From assembly GCA_030587365.1 (NCBI GenBank), contig JAUQZE010000032.1, forward strand, positions 1 through 21,902: DNA of 21,902 bases, in the 5' to 3' direction. This document shows positions 7,981-15,584 of this stretch, one piece after another. Positions within the stretch are counted from its first letter, which is position 1. Each line of letters opens with the position of its first letter. Made by a program: the position numbers and the translations under genes. Under the pieces are notes generated by a model. The model was given only the letters and a program-made list of their open reading frames with translations, was not told where the DNA came from and did no database searches. Source of the stretch: Candidatus Freyarchaeota archaeon (GTDB taxonomy: Archaea > Asgardarchaeota > Jordiarchaeia > Jordiarchaeales > Jordiarchaeaceae).

Positions 7981-8430
7981 TTGCTGACAATTCCAAAAAT
8001 TCGGAAAATTGTTCTAAAGAACGAGCATGTAAGAATGATGCTTAAAGAGGCTCATAAAGAATATCCAAGAGAGGCATGCGGTGTTATCTTGGGGCAATTC
8101 AAGGTAGGCACCGCAAAAGCCCAGGAACTGGTGTTCACTAAAAATGTAGCAGAGTCATCGGTGAGTTTCATGATAGATGCGGAGGAGCTTTATAGGATAC
8201 TAGTACGTGCTGAGGAGGAGGGTAAGGAAATGGTGGGGATTTTCCACTCTCATCCCACAGTTGCTGCACCTTCGGGTATAGATCAACCATTCATGGAAAT
8301 AAACCCAATAGTCTGGGTTATAGTGGGAACTCTAAGCGATAGAACTGATATAGCTGCTTATCAATGGTTTAAGAACGCAATATATCCTGTAGAAATAGTA
8401 GTAAAAGATTTTGAAGCTAAAAAGAAATAG
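7981..8430 (+). CDS. JAMM/MPN+ domain metalloprotease
   Basis: 149 residues from TTG 7981. The full JAMM zinc-protease signature is present: E31 in R-E-A-C-G-V-I-L-G, then H89-S-H91-P, S98 and D101 in H-S-H-P-T-V-A-A-P-S-G-I-D. E31 is the general base; H89, H91 and D101 bind zinc. Archaeal members cleave isopeptide or linear bonds to ubiquitin-like SAMP proteins, or act with sulfur carriers; which applies here cannot be told. It is a single-domain protein of normal length. An in-frame TTG at 7969 overlaps the GGAGGT at 7971-7976, which must instead be the ribosome-binding site, so I place the start at TTG 7981. It lies downstream of the thioredoxin and converges on the minus-strand gene ending at 8506. 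Confidence 0.9.
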   Translation: MLTIPKIRKIVLKNEHVRMMLKEAHKEYPREACGVILGQFKVGTAKAQELVFTKNVAESSVSFMIDAEELYRILVRAEEEGKEMVGIFHSHPTVAAPSGIDQPFMEINPIVWVIVGTLSDRTDIAAYQWFKNAIYPVEIVVKDFEAKKK

Positions 8431-8505
8431 ATTTTTTGCAAACAAAAATCAATGGAAGCATTTTATTACCGCTTTTTTCCCTTTGCTTTTGGTTTAATAC
8501 TAGGT

Positions 8506-9183
8506 TTACGCTAAGTGGATTTGTTCGCCGTCCACTCTGAGTAATCCCTTTTTCTCAAGTTCAAGTACTACTCGTCTTACTACTCCTTCTTGTAGTCCCA
8601 GTGTTTTTTTAATATCCTGAATGCTACTGGAACCAACCTTTTTTACTATGAAGTAAGGTTTGTAATTAACATCCTCCATTATCATGGATTCCATCGAAGC
8701 CATTTTTGCCTCCTTATCTTGGAGTCTTTTCTCTAGATCGGTAACTCTTGCCGCACTGATTTCCAATTCCTGATTTAATCCTTTTATTGTCTCCTCATTT
8801 TTCTTGGATTCATTTTCCAAATCATTGATTTTCTTCTCAAGACTACGTATCTTTAACTGTAAATCTTCTTCCTTGTACCTGTAACTATCCGCTTCGTCTC
8901 TCATTTTATTCTCTGCGTTCTTTATTTTACTGGTCTGGTCATCAGACTGTCTCTGAAACATGGTTGCCGCATCATTGAGTCTCTGTATCTCCAATTCGTA
9001 GTTTTTTCTCAAATGCACCAATTCATTTTCCCGCTGTTTAACTAGGCTTTCAAGCTCATTGATCCGAATACTCTGCTCACGTAGAACTTCTCCCTGTTCT
9101 ACCACCTTTCTCTCGAGCTTGCTGAGAGCCTCCTTTTGAGATTCGGCGAGGTCTTCTTTTTTCCTGTACGTACTCAACATCAT
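8506..9183 (-). CDS. Long coiled-coil protein with C-terminal winged helix
   Basis: 225 residues. Residues about 8-170 form a nearly uninterrupted charged coiled coil (heptads rich in E, K, L and Q, with no prolines). The C-terminal 55 residues look like a winged helix: S-I-Q-D-I-K-K-T-L-G-L, then V-V-R-R-V-V-L-E-L-E-K-K-G-L-L-R-V-D-G-E-Q-I-H-L. It may be a DNA-binding or chromosome-associated dimer; I do not recognise a named family. The start could be ATG 9183, ATG 9180 or TTG 9177. AGGGGAG directly abuts ATG 9183 and lies six bases before TTG 9177, the spacing used by neighbouring genes, so TTG 9177 is plausible. It follows rnp2 after 101 bases and has a possible TATA box of its own (ATTAAATAT, minus strand, about 9233-9241). 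Confidence 0.85.
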   Translation of the reverse strand: MMLSTYRKKEDLAESQKEALSKLERKVVEQGEVLREQSIRINELESLVKQRENELVHLRKNYELEIQRLNDAATMFQRQSDDQTSKIKNAENKMRDEADSYRYKEEDLQLKIRSLEKKINDLENESKKNEETIKGLNQELEISAARVTDLEKRLQDKEAKMASMESMIMEDVNYKPYFIVKKVGSSSIQDIKKTLGLQEGVVRRVVLELEKKGLLRVDGEQIHLA

Positions 9184-9284
9184 CTCCCCTAGGAAATAAT
9201 TAGTAGTGGGTCAGTATTGTCACGGGTTCTTCATATTTAATCCGTCTGGGACGGTAACATCATTCCCAAGATAAAAGTGTTTTT

Positions 9285-9632
9285 TCAGCTCTTATTACTT
9301 TCTCTGTTTCGGTTTACTGTTTCCTGGAAAAATCTTCTGGCACCCTTAATTGTTCCCGAAACACCTAAAACATACATTATTAGAGCGAATCCGTTTAACT
9401 CGATTACTGTTGCGAGTACGGATTTCATTATATCAACACTTGTGTGTGTGCAACGTAAAATTCCGTATCCAGTTTCCGAGTACTCTATTAACCAGAAATT
9501 TGTTCTGCTCCCCCCAACTTCTCCGAAAAGGCTGAGAAGCGTACTCCAAATGCAGTGAACAATGTCATCTGCTGAGAAAACCGACTCACTAATAATCTTG
9601 AAGGCTATGTAACGATTTCTGTATAACTTCAA
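9285..9632 (-). CDS. rnp2: RNase P protein component 2 (Pop5 family)
   Basis: 115 residues, the usual size for archaeal Rnp2. With Rnp3 it forms the Pop5-Rpp30 heterotetramer that helps the RNase P RNA remove 5' leaders from tRNA precursors. The N-terminal R-Y-I-A-F-K-I strand, the central F-W-L-I-E-Y-S-E-T-G-Y-G-I-L-R-C-T strands and the final V-L-G-V-S-G-T-I-K-G-A-R-R-F segment fit the family. The start is TTG 9632, six bases after GGGGAG. It lies 36 bases downstream of rnp3 in the same orientation, the conserved archaeal order after L15e and the COG1325 gene. In many archaea the next gene is the proteasome alpha subunit; here it is the coiled-coil winged-helix gene. Confidence 0.88.
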   Translation of the reverse strand: MKLYRNRYIAFKIISESVFSADDIVHCIWSTLLSLFGEVGGSRTNFWLIEYSETGYGILRCTHTSVDIMKSVLATVIELNGFALIMYVLGVSGTIKGARRFFQETVNRNRESNKS

Positions 9633-9668
9633 AAGCCGCTCCCCTTTAACCTTGAATAATTTTCTTTT

Positions 9669-10346
9669 TTAGTTTGAATCTGATCTACGCTCCAGAATTT
9701 TTAATGGATTTTTAGATACTGCTTCAATAGCTTTCTCATAAGATATTTCCAACAAGGTTCCCAAGGCAACTAGACCCCTGGGCGATCTTAACTCAAATTT
9801 AGTATGCGCGTCGCTTGTTAAAACTAGTGCGGCGTGTTCTCTAAGAACAGTTTCCGCTGTCTTTCTGAGTATACCGAGAGTGTTAGCTCTTGTGAGGCCC
9901 TTGGTTAATAATATGGGTCTTATGGAGATTTCCACTGCATTTTCGCTATTGTAAATTAGGCCAACAAGTGATTTGTCGACCTGCTTGTACATCTTAATTT
10001 CTGGGAAATGCAATAAATCCACCTCCGTATTCCTCGCCGCCCAAACCGCGACCCTCCTATTCAAACACTCCACCGCTACTATGTCGACAGATCTTCTCAC
10101 CCGGTTTAACATCTTATTATTCTTCGTTACACTATCAAAATTTAAATTTACACGAGAATAGGCTTTCAAAGGTAGGTTGGAGAGAGTTTCTCTGAGTTTT
10201 TGGTAGTTGCCTGTTTGTGTTTGAGAAAAGTCTGCGAACCCCAGTCCTGAGAAACCCAAAATTCGTGAAATTGTTGCCATCTCTTCTGGAGGCGACTTGC
10301 CTTCACCTTGATTTGAACTCACATTAAAATCTAAATAAACAGTCAT
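9669..10346 (-). CDS. rnp3: RNase P protein component 3 (Rpp30 family)
   Basis: 225 residues from ATG 10346. It is a TIM-barrel (PHP-like) RNA-binding protein of archaeal RNase P and partner of Rnp2. Family features: M-T-V-Y-L-D-F-N-V at the N terminus, L-G-F-S-G-L-G-F-A-D early on, V-D-I-V-A-V-E-C in the core, T-S-D-A-H-T-K-F-E-L-R-S-P-R-G (a highly conserved Rpp30 segment), and L-K-I-L-E-R-R at the end. An upstream in-frame start at 10373 exists, but ATG 10346 overlaps the stop of the preceding gene as ATGA (10343-10346), the usual sign of translational coupling, and gives the normal family N terminus. Confidence 0.9.
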   Translation of the reverse strand: MTVYLDFNVSSNQGEGKSPPEEMATISRILGFSGLGFADFSQTQTGNYQKLRETLSNLPLKAYSRVNLNFDSVTKNNKMLNRVRRSVDIVAVECLNRRVAVWAARNTEVDLLHFPEIKMYKQVDKSLVGLIYNSENAVEISIRPILLTKGLTRANTLGILRKTAETVLREHAALVLTSDAHTKFELRSPRGLVALGTLLEISYEKAIEAVSKNPLKILERRSDSN

Positions 10347-10795
10347 TTTTTCATCAGTCCGTAACTCAAACAACTTTCTTGAATAATCTCTCTGCTAAGT
10401 GGGTAAGAAGAGAACTTAATTCGAATCCGGATAACGTCTTCGTCTTCACTCAGTTTGAGACTGCCTTTAAACGCTTCCTGCTTGTCGAAGCGGAGATAAA
10501 GTGTTCCCGAATCGTCAAGTCGCTTGTCAAATAGGTCAAAAAGCTGTTTCTTATCCTTTTCATCCATTCTCTCTGAGAGCAAACACAAAAAATTCTGGAT
10601 GAATTTTTTATCAGTAATCCTAGCTTTGTAGATAATTATCTCGTTACGATAGTGACCAAGCACAGTTTCTTTTTTAACCTGCTTTTCTACACCTTCTGGT
10701 AAAATAAGGAAGAGTGCTTTAAGCACTTTTTCTGGATCCTCTGTTGCGTGAGCAAAGGTTTCCAGATCAATCCAAATCACACGGGCCGAAGACAA
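10343..10795 (-). CDS. COG1325-type RNA-binding protein linked to exosome and RNase P genes
   Basis: 150 residues, cytoplasmic, without membrane segments. The sequence (V-I-W-I-D-L-E-T-F-A-H-A-T-E-D near the start, V-L-G-H-Y-R-N-E-I in the middle, D-E-D-V-I-R-I-R-I-K-F near the end) matches the archaeal family annotated as predicted exosome-subunit or RNA-binding protein (COG1325), which normally sits between L15e and rnp3 as here. The H-x-T-E-D motif and the G-H-Y-R/G-N segment are typical of the family. No enzyme activity is established for it; a role in RNA processing is inferred from genomic context. The start is TTG 10795, preceded by AGGAGGG. Its stop overlaps the rnp3 start by four bases. 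It follows L15e by 26 bases. Confidence 0.85.
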   Translation of the reverse strand: MSSARVIWIDLETFAHATEDPEKVLKALFLILPEGVEKQVKKETVLGHYRNEIIIYKARITDKKFIQNFLCLLSERMDEKDKKQLFDLFDKRLDDSGTLYLRFDKQEAFKGSLKLSEDEDVIRIRIKFSSYPLSREIIQESCLSYGLMKK

Positions 10796-10821
10796 ATACT
10801 GGCCCTCCTAAAAAAAGGTTC

Positions 10822-11406
10822 TTACCTTTTTCTCCCTTTATTAGTACTGGGCCGAATTTTTTCCGCGCCTATTCCCTTGTGGCGGAGCCCTCTTGCCTTC
10901 TTACCGCTTGAGGTTAAGCCTCGGAAAACACGTCTCCGATTAGACTTGTTGCAAATCCAGTTTATGTTGGGGTCATTCTTAATGGCGGGGTGATTTGGAT
11001 CAACCAGTATAACCTCAAACCACTTCAGGAGTCCGTCCTCCGCAACGTAGTACGAGTTTAAAATCTCAAGGTTGGGAAATTTTCTGGCGACACGTTCCTC
11101 CGCGATCCACTGCAAATTCTTAATTGGAGTCAATCTCGTAAACCCCATTTTTCGGGGTTTCCTACCAGCCTTGGGTCGGGTCCTACGCATAGCGCCGCGT
11201 CTTACACGCGTTCGCACAACGATGTAACCCTGCTTGGCTTTGTAACCCAAGCTTCGTGCGCGGTCCAAACGCGTAGGGTATTCTATACGTGCAATAGCCG
11301 GTTGTCTGCGCCACTGCACGAGTCTCTCACGCCACATGCTCCGCATTTCATCAGTGTCGGATTCTCTCCAAGTTTCAGATATATAACGATACATACTCTT
11401 AACCAT
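10822..11406 (-). CDS. rpl15e: 50S ribosomal protein L15e
   Basis: 194 residues, the standard length for archaeal L15e, very basic. Recognisable stretches are M-Y-R-Y-I-S-E-T-W, R-A-R-S-L-G-Y-K-A-K-Q-G-Y-I-V-V-R-T-R-V-R-R-G close to residue 50-70, and K-W-F-E-V-I-L-V-D-P-N-H-P-A-I further on. It is a large-subunit 23S rRNA-binding protein shared by Archaea and eukaryotes and absent from Bacteria, so it is the best domain-level marker in the window. ATG 11406 is preceded by GGGAGG. It is the first gene of the run L15e, COG1325, rnp3, rnp2, so its promoter (upstream, about 11420-11470) probably drives all four. Confidence 0.97.
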   Translation of the reverse strand: MVKSMYRYISETWRESDTDEMRSMWRERLVQWRRQPAIARIEYPTRLDRARSLGYKAKQGYIVVRTRVRRGAMRRTRPKAGRKPRKMGFTRLTPIKNLQWIAEERVARKFPNLEILNSYYVAEDGLLKWFEVILVDPNHPAIKNDPNINWICNKSNRRRVFRGLTSSGKKARGLRHKGIGAEKIRPSTNKGRKR

Positions 11407-11523
11407 TAACTATAGCCTCCCTATTTATGGTTCAGCCGTAAGGCAACATTCCAACGGGCAAGCTCAACATTATTGCGAATTATAATCGATGATGAAGAAG
11501 AGTTACTAATTAACTTTTTGTGT

Positions 11524-12459
11524 TCACTTTTTAAAGAAATCGATAACCTTCTGGGCTATTATTATGCTGTTTGCTATTAAGGCTTCCTGAGTTGAGGAAC
11601 CTATGTGTGGTGTACAAAGTACGTTTGGTAGCTCTGCGAAGGGAATATTACTAGGCGGTTCCTGTTCGAAACAATCAAGTGCTGCTCCTGCAATTTTGCC
11701 ACTTTTCAACGCTTCATAGAGCGACTTTTCGTCTATTAATCCTCCACGGGCCAGGTTCAGAATATAAGCCTTATCTTTAATTAGCGATATTTCTTTGGAA
11801 CCGATCATGTGCACCGTTTCTGGTAGATAGGGGACATGTAGGGTTATAATATCTGATTCTCTCAACAGTTTCTCCAAAGCCACTCTTGAAGTTCCAACAA
11901 ATTTTACTCCCAACTTCTCGGCTTCCTTTCTTCTTTCCTCTAAAACATCGTAGGCAGAAATTCTCATCTGGAATGCGGTTGCCCGTCGAGCGACCTCCTG
12001 TCCTATTCTCCCGAAGCCAATTATACCCAGCTTTTTTCCACTAAGCTCCTGCCCCTCTAACTCTTTTTTGAGCCATTTTCCTTCCTTCATAGACTTATCG
12101 GCTGTGTGAATCTTTCTCATTAGAGATATAATAGCGCCTAATGTTAACTCCGCCACGGAGATGCTGGATGCCTCTGGTGAATTAACAACTTCGATTCCTC
12201 TCTTTTCCGCCGCCTTCACATCGATGTTGTCTAAGCCTACGCCGCTACGGGCAATAAGAGCTAGTTTCTTTCCCGCTTCAATAATGTCTCGGCTCACTTT
12301 GGTTCTACTACGAACAACAAGAGCATCAAATTCGGGTATTTGGGCTTTAAGCTCCTCATGTGAAATTTTGTCATTTACGACCACCTCCAGACCCGCGTCC
12401 TTCATCATAGTAACCGCGTCGGGATGGACGTCATCAGCTATCAAAACCCGCTTCTTCAT
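11524..12459 (-). CDS. serA: D-3-phosphoglycerate dehydrogenase (short form, no ACT domain)
   Basis: 311 residues from ATG 12459. It oxidises 3-phosphoglycerate to 3-phosphohydroxypyruvate with NAD, the first step of serine synthesis. The D-2-hydroxyacid dehydrogenase features are intact: substrate-site R71-S-G-V-G-L-D-N-I-D, the SerA-typical N-S-P-E-A-S-S-I-S-V-A-E-L, nucleotide-binding G148-F-G-R-I-G153 with D171 marking NAD preference, catalytic R238, E267 and H285 (T-P-H-I-G-S-S-T). The protein stops after the catalytic core, so it lacks the ACT or ASB regulatory domains and should not show serine feedback through them. The open frame extends upstream to 12516, but GAGGAG sits six bases before ATG 12459, and the family N terminus (K-K-R-V-L-I-A-D) begins there. 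Confidence 0.92.
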   Translation of the reverse strand: MKKRVLIADDVHPDAVTMMKDAGLEVVVNDKISHEELKAQIPEFDALVVRSRTKVSRDIIEAGKKLALIARSGVGLDNIDVKAAEKRGIEVVNSPEASSISVAELTLGAIISLMRKIHTADKSMKEGKWLKKELEGQELSGKKLGIIGFGRIGQEVARRATAFQMRISAYDVLEERRKEAEKLGVKFVGTSRVALEKLLRESDIITLHVPYLPETVHMIGSKEISLIKDKAYILNLARGGLIDEKSLYEALKSGKIAGAALDCFEQEPPSNIPFAELPNVLCTPHIGSSTQEALIANSIIIAQKVIDFFKK

Positions 12460-12772
12460 GAACATCTCCTCAAGAAGGTCTAATAACTTGTTAAAGTAAA
12501 ACCGATGTATCCTCAAGAATTAGAGTTTTGGAAATACAGATTTATTAACTTGATTAAAAGCTTTGCTCATTCAAACCCCTTTTTCTGAGGGTAATAATCA
12601 TAGAAGTTGATTTACAACCCCTATTAGTTCCTTTACCGCTTTTAATATTGAGTGTAAGATATCATGTCTTTGTCGATATTATGAACCTAGGCTGAAAGCC
12701 CAACTCCAAAGAACAGCACCTAGAGATCTATTTTGAAACCCTTACTACTTTAAGCCGTTTGATTAAGACAAA
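12460..12772. other. Intergenic region upstream of serA
   Basis: 313 AT-rich bases between two minus-strand genes. No gene seen. Small inverted repeats occur: ATATC/GATAT at 12659-12663 and 12675-12679, and a tight GGCT-GAA-AGCC hairpin at 12690-12700, which could belong to the 3' end of the upstream transcript. The serA leader and promoter should lie between 12460 and about 12550; TTTATTAA-like AT runs are present near 12540 but none is a clear TATA box. Confidence 0.4.
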
Positions 12773-14206
12773 TTATTCCCTTTTTCTTTTAAAGTATTTG
12801 ATAGCATTGTGGAGCGCTTTTGCGGCACTAGCGATGTTCGGGAAAACTGGGAAACCTGCACTAACAAAAAGGTTCCTTACCGCTATGAAAGCCTCTTCAT
12901 AAGATGTTCGTGGAAGGATAATCAAAACGGGTTTATTACTTTTATCACGAATTTTTTTGCAGCCCTCCACCATACCACCATATATGATATTACTTACCGG
13001 GGCTTCCAAAAGTTTTTCTATTAAACTGGGGTAGTGAACTTGTACCTCAAACATAACTGATCCTATATTTTGGTCTTCGCCTAATATTCCAAGGACGTTT
13101 TCCAAAACCCCTGGGTAGTTGTAACTTCCTGCCAGATCCAAGGGGTTTTTAATACTCGTTCCCATTTTTTGCACAAAGTCATTTAACCTCTCTTTGGTTT
13201 CGTAGGATAGTTCTGGGACGCTAAGACCTTCTTCTATGCAAAAATCAGTATTGGAAACACTTGAACCTCCTGAAATCGATACTAGTCCCATGTTCTCACT
13301 AGTTGTCGGAGGGCAGAAAACAAATACTGAAATAGTGTCCAGAAGCTCATCAAGTCCCTTAACTGCTACTACGCCCGTTTGTTTAAAAACAGAATCCCAA
13401 ATCTTCGCAGAGCCGGAGAGGGAACCGGTGTGAGAAGCAGCAGCACGGGCGCCTGCCTCGGATCTTCCGCCTTTCCAAACAATTACGGGTTTTTTCTCTG
13501 TAGCCTTTTTAAGTGCACAAATAAGCCTTTCTCCATTTTTTATTCCTTCAATATACATTCCTATAACTTTAGTTTTTTCATCCTCAGCAAGATACCCTAA
13601 AAAGTCGGAGCTATCCAAGTCACAGGCATTACCATAACTAAAGACTTTACTATAACGGAGTCCAATAGTCTTTCCAACTATGGCAAAGTGGATTGCATGA
13701 CCACCGGATTGTGAGATAAAACCAACTGGTCCCGGATCCATAGAAATATCAGGGCGAAAAGATAGTTTGCTCTCCGGACAGTAAATCCCCATACAGTTTG
13801 GGCCTATTATTCTTGTTCTTGTTCCACTTACTGCCTGCACCAATTTTTTCTCAAGCTCAGCGCCTTCTTCGTTATTCTCACTAAACCCGGAAGAGAAAAC
13901 AACTACACCCTTAGCGTTTTTCATAACGCTTTCTTTCACAACTTCGGCAACCACGGCAGCCGGAACACGAACAATTACTAAATCCACATCTCCAGGAACC
14001 TCTAGAAGACTCTTATAGAACTTTAACCCCAAAGCACTTTCAACACCCGGATTAACAGGATAAATAGCGCCTTCGAAACCGCTCTCAACAATACTTTTTA
14101 ACCAATAAAGTCCCCCATTTGGAGAATCACCAATCAAAGCTAGAGACTTAGAGTGTACAATTTCATCGATTTCATTGAATATTTCGCTGTGTTTCTCCAT
14201 CTGCAT
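12773..14206 (-). CDS. Acyl-CoA synthetase (ADP-forming) alpha subunit homologue, catalytic residues intact
   Basis: 477 residues with the alpha-subunit layout: CoA-binding domain (L-A-L-I-G-D-S at about 22-28; I-G-P-N-C-M-G at 134-140), succinyl-CoA-ligase-like domain (F-I-S-Q-S-G-G at 163-169), and ligase_CoA-like C terminus (from about 300). The catalytic phosphohistidine H259 lies in A-A-S-H-T-G-S-L-S-G and the supporting glutamate E220 in Y-I-E-G-I, so it should catalyse acid + CoA + ATP to acyl-CoA + ADP + Pi, or the reverse for ATP gain during peptide or acid fermentation. It needs an ATP-grasp beta subunit, which is not in this window, so the partner must be encoded elsewhere. The start ATG 14206 lies seven bases after GGAGG. 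It is a distant paralogue of the gene at 4632, which has lost both residues. Confidence 0.9.
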   Translation of the reverse strand: MQMEKHSEIFNEIDEIVHSKSLALIGDSPNGGLYWLKSIVESGFEGAIYPVNPGVESALGLKFYKSLLEVPGDVDLVIVRVPAAVVAEVVKESVMKNAKGVVVFSSGFSENNEEGAELEKKLVQAVSGTRTRIIGPNCMGIYCPESKLSFRPDISMDPGPVGFISQSGGHAIHFAIVGKTIGLRYSKVFSYGNACDLDSSDFLGYLAEDEKTKVIGMYIEGIKNGERLICALKKATEKKPVIVWKGGRSEAGARAAASHTGSLSGSAKIWDSVFKQTGVVAVKGLDELLDTISVFVFCPPTTSENMGLVSISGGSSVSNTDFCIEEGLSVPELSYETKERLNDFVQKMGTSIKNPLDLAGSYNYPGVLENVLGILGEDQNIGSVMFEVQVHYPSLIEKLLEAPVSNIIYGGMVEGCKKIRDKSNKPVLIILPRTSYEEAFIAVRNLFVSAGFPVFPNIASAAKALHNAIKYFKRKRE

Positions 14207-14770
14207 TGAAGTTCCTCCGGGAGCACCGGCCGTTTATGAATACCAAGTTACCGGCGTCAATTTATATCTTTAACTAGAACTTTAGAAATCGAGAAAAGTA
14301 TGCTCATAAAAATAAAATGGTAACATTACTCAATCCTGAATTTCTAAAACAAATTCACAAACATTATTCCCCCTAGAATCCAAAAAATTACGAACACACC
14401 CCCCATAATCACACAATTATAAACCCATGGTTCCATTTTTTACCAGTTTTCTCAAGCGATAGCAAACCTGTTACCAAATGCCAAGCAGGTCAAGGTCGAA
14501 GATGGGTCACACTGATTCTTTATAGAAATGTGAGACAGATTCAATAGAGAATTCCTGGATTTCTTAAGAAGTGGTTGAGAAAGTTCGTTCATTACACTGT
14601 GTTTGACTTGTTCTGGGGAGTCGCTGACTTAATCGGATGCCCTTCATCTACTACCGAAAGTTCTGACAATGCTTTTGCACACTCATCAGCTCAGCCAACC
14701 GTGAGAAATGTGACTTTGGTTTTCGGGGCAAAGAATTCATCTTAATGGGCAAGTTACCAAGGACAGGATA
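14207..14770. other. 564-base gap of decayed sequence
   Basis: Apart from the hydrolase remnant at 14450-14578, no working gene is visible. A 65-codon plus-strand frame without a good start runs from 14548 to TAA 14743-14745 (ending V-T-L-V-F-G-A-K-N-S-S); it overlaps the remnant in another frame and I do not recognise it. The part nearest 14207 should hold the leader and promoter of the acyl-CoA synthetase alpha gene (AT-rich TTTATATCTTTAA at 14260-14272). Confidence 0.4.
14450..14578 (+). pseudogene. Remnant of an alpha/beta hydrolase C terminus
   Basis: One plus-strand frame reads I-A-N-L-L-P-N-A-K-Q-V-K-V-E-D-G-S-H, then a TGA (14513), F-F-I-E-M, a TGA (14531), D-R-F-N-R-E-F-L-D-F-L-R-S-G and a final TGA (14576). 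This is the usual end of an alpha/beta hydrolase: I-P-N-A before a strand, E-D-x-G-H with the catalytic histidine, and F-N-R-x-L-x-x-F-L as last helix. Two in-frame stops and no upstream continuation (a stop at 14420) mean it is a decayed fragment. Overall pattern match is strong for so short a piece, but it rests on memory of the family. Confidence 0.6.
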
Positions 14771-15541
14771 CTAATATTCTGATTCTTGGAACTCTGAGCA
14801 GAGGATTGGGGGTCTTTTACCCTTTGGGGTTAGACCTCTACGGAGTTGGAGCATTCTCCATATCTCGTCGCATATTTCTCGGTTTTCGCAGTTTATGCAA
14901 TCATATGCTGGGGCTGCTTTTACTGGGGTTGCTGTTCTCCATGCTTTCTCGGCTATGGTGCCGAGTTCCCTTACGTCCTCTTCACTTGAGGTTACTAAGA
15001 TTACCTCAACGACTCCTGCTCTTGGAGGGTTTTTCTTAAGGCTCACCATGAGTGCTCTTCCTAGGGTTTCCAGGTTGAAGCCTTTCTTTACGGCTTCTCT
15101 GCTTACTCTGCTCCAGACTCTTTGACGCTGGGGAACTGCTCTCAGCATGTAGCCTTCCAGGTGAAGGTCGTACTGGTTTCGTCTAAGCAGTGAGTAGTCT
15201 TCAGGTTTCAGTCCCTTAACCTGTGCAAGGAGGATTTGGGCGAACGGCAGATCCCCTTTGGCTTCGGGGATATCGGGACCGACGATTGTTATATTGCCGT
15301 CTCTGACAAGTTCAGGATCCTCAGTCCAGAGGACAAACGCCGCTGATGCTGTTTTAGGATTTCCGAACTCGACGAAAGTGTCTTCCTTAAGAATTATTCC
15401 CGGCTCGCTGCTATGGGGGAGGCTTCGGTTGAGTTCTTCAACGCTTGTCGGGCACTGTATTTCTCTGGTTTTCCTTCCTCTGGTTTTCCATTCTTCTATA
15501 CGTTGTCTTAACTGTTCCATGATTATGTCAAAAATTTCCAA
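14771..15541 (-). CDS. Stand-alone acetyl-CoA synthase (CdhC/AcsB) middle-domain homologue
   Basis: 256 residues from TTG 15541. In the numbering of the longer frame (start 15556), residues 60-190 align by eye with the middle domain of acetyl-CoA synthase: F-V-E-F-G-N-P-K-T (CdhC: F-V-E-L-G-G-P-K), R-D-G-N-I-T-I-V-G-P-D-I (D-G-K-V-T-x-x-G-P-D), Q-R-Q-R-V-W-S-R-V-S-R-E-A-V-K-K-G-F and L-G-R-A-L. CdhC/AcsB then carries C-x2-C-x8-C-x9-C for the A-cluster plus a C-G-C nickel site. Here the protein ends soon after Y-D-C220-I-N-C223-(5)-C229-(23)-C253 and has no nickel-site domain. It may bind an Fe-S cluster but cannot be a normal acetyl-CoA synthase. It follows cooC by about 43 bases. TTG 15556 overlaps the GGAGG, so TTG 15541, eight bases downstream, is preferred. 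Maturation or regulation of CODH/ACS is inferred. Confidence 0.72.
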   Translation of the reverse strand: MEIFDIIMEQLRQRIEEWKTRGRKTREIQCPTSVEELNRSLPHSSEPGIILKEDTFVEFGNPKTASAAFVLWTEDPELVRDGNITIVGPDIPEAKGDLPFAQILLAQVKGLKPEDYSLLRRNQYDLHLEGYMLRAVPQRQRVWSRVSREAVKKGFNLETLGRALMVSLKKNPPRAGVVEVILVTSSEEDVRELGTIAEKAWRTATPVKAAPAYDCINCENREICDEIWRMLQLRRGLTPKGKRPPILCSEFQESEY

Positions 15542-15584
15542 TGGTTCAGCCTCCAAGTGGGAGGAGAGTGTTATTATGCTTATA

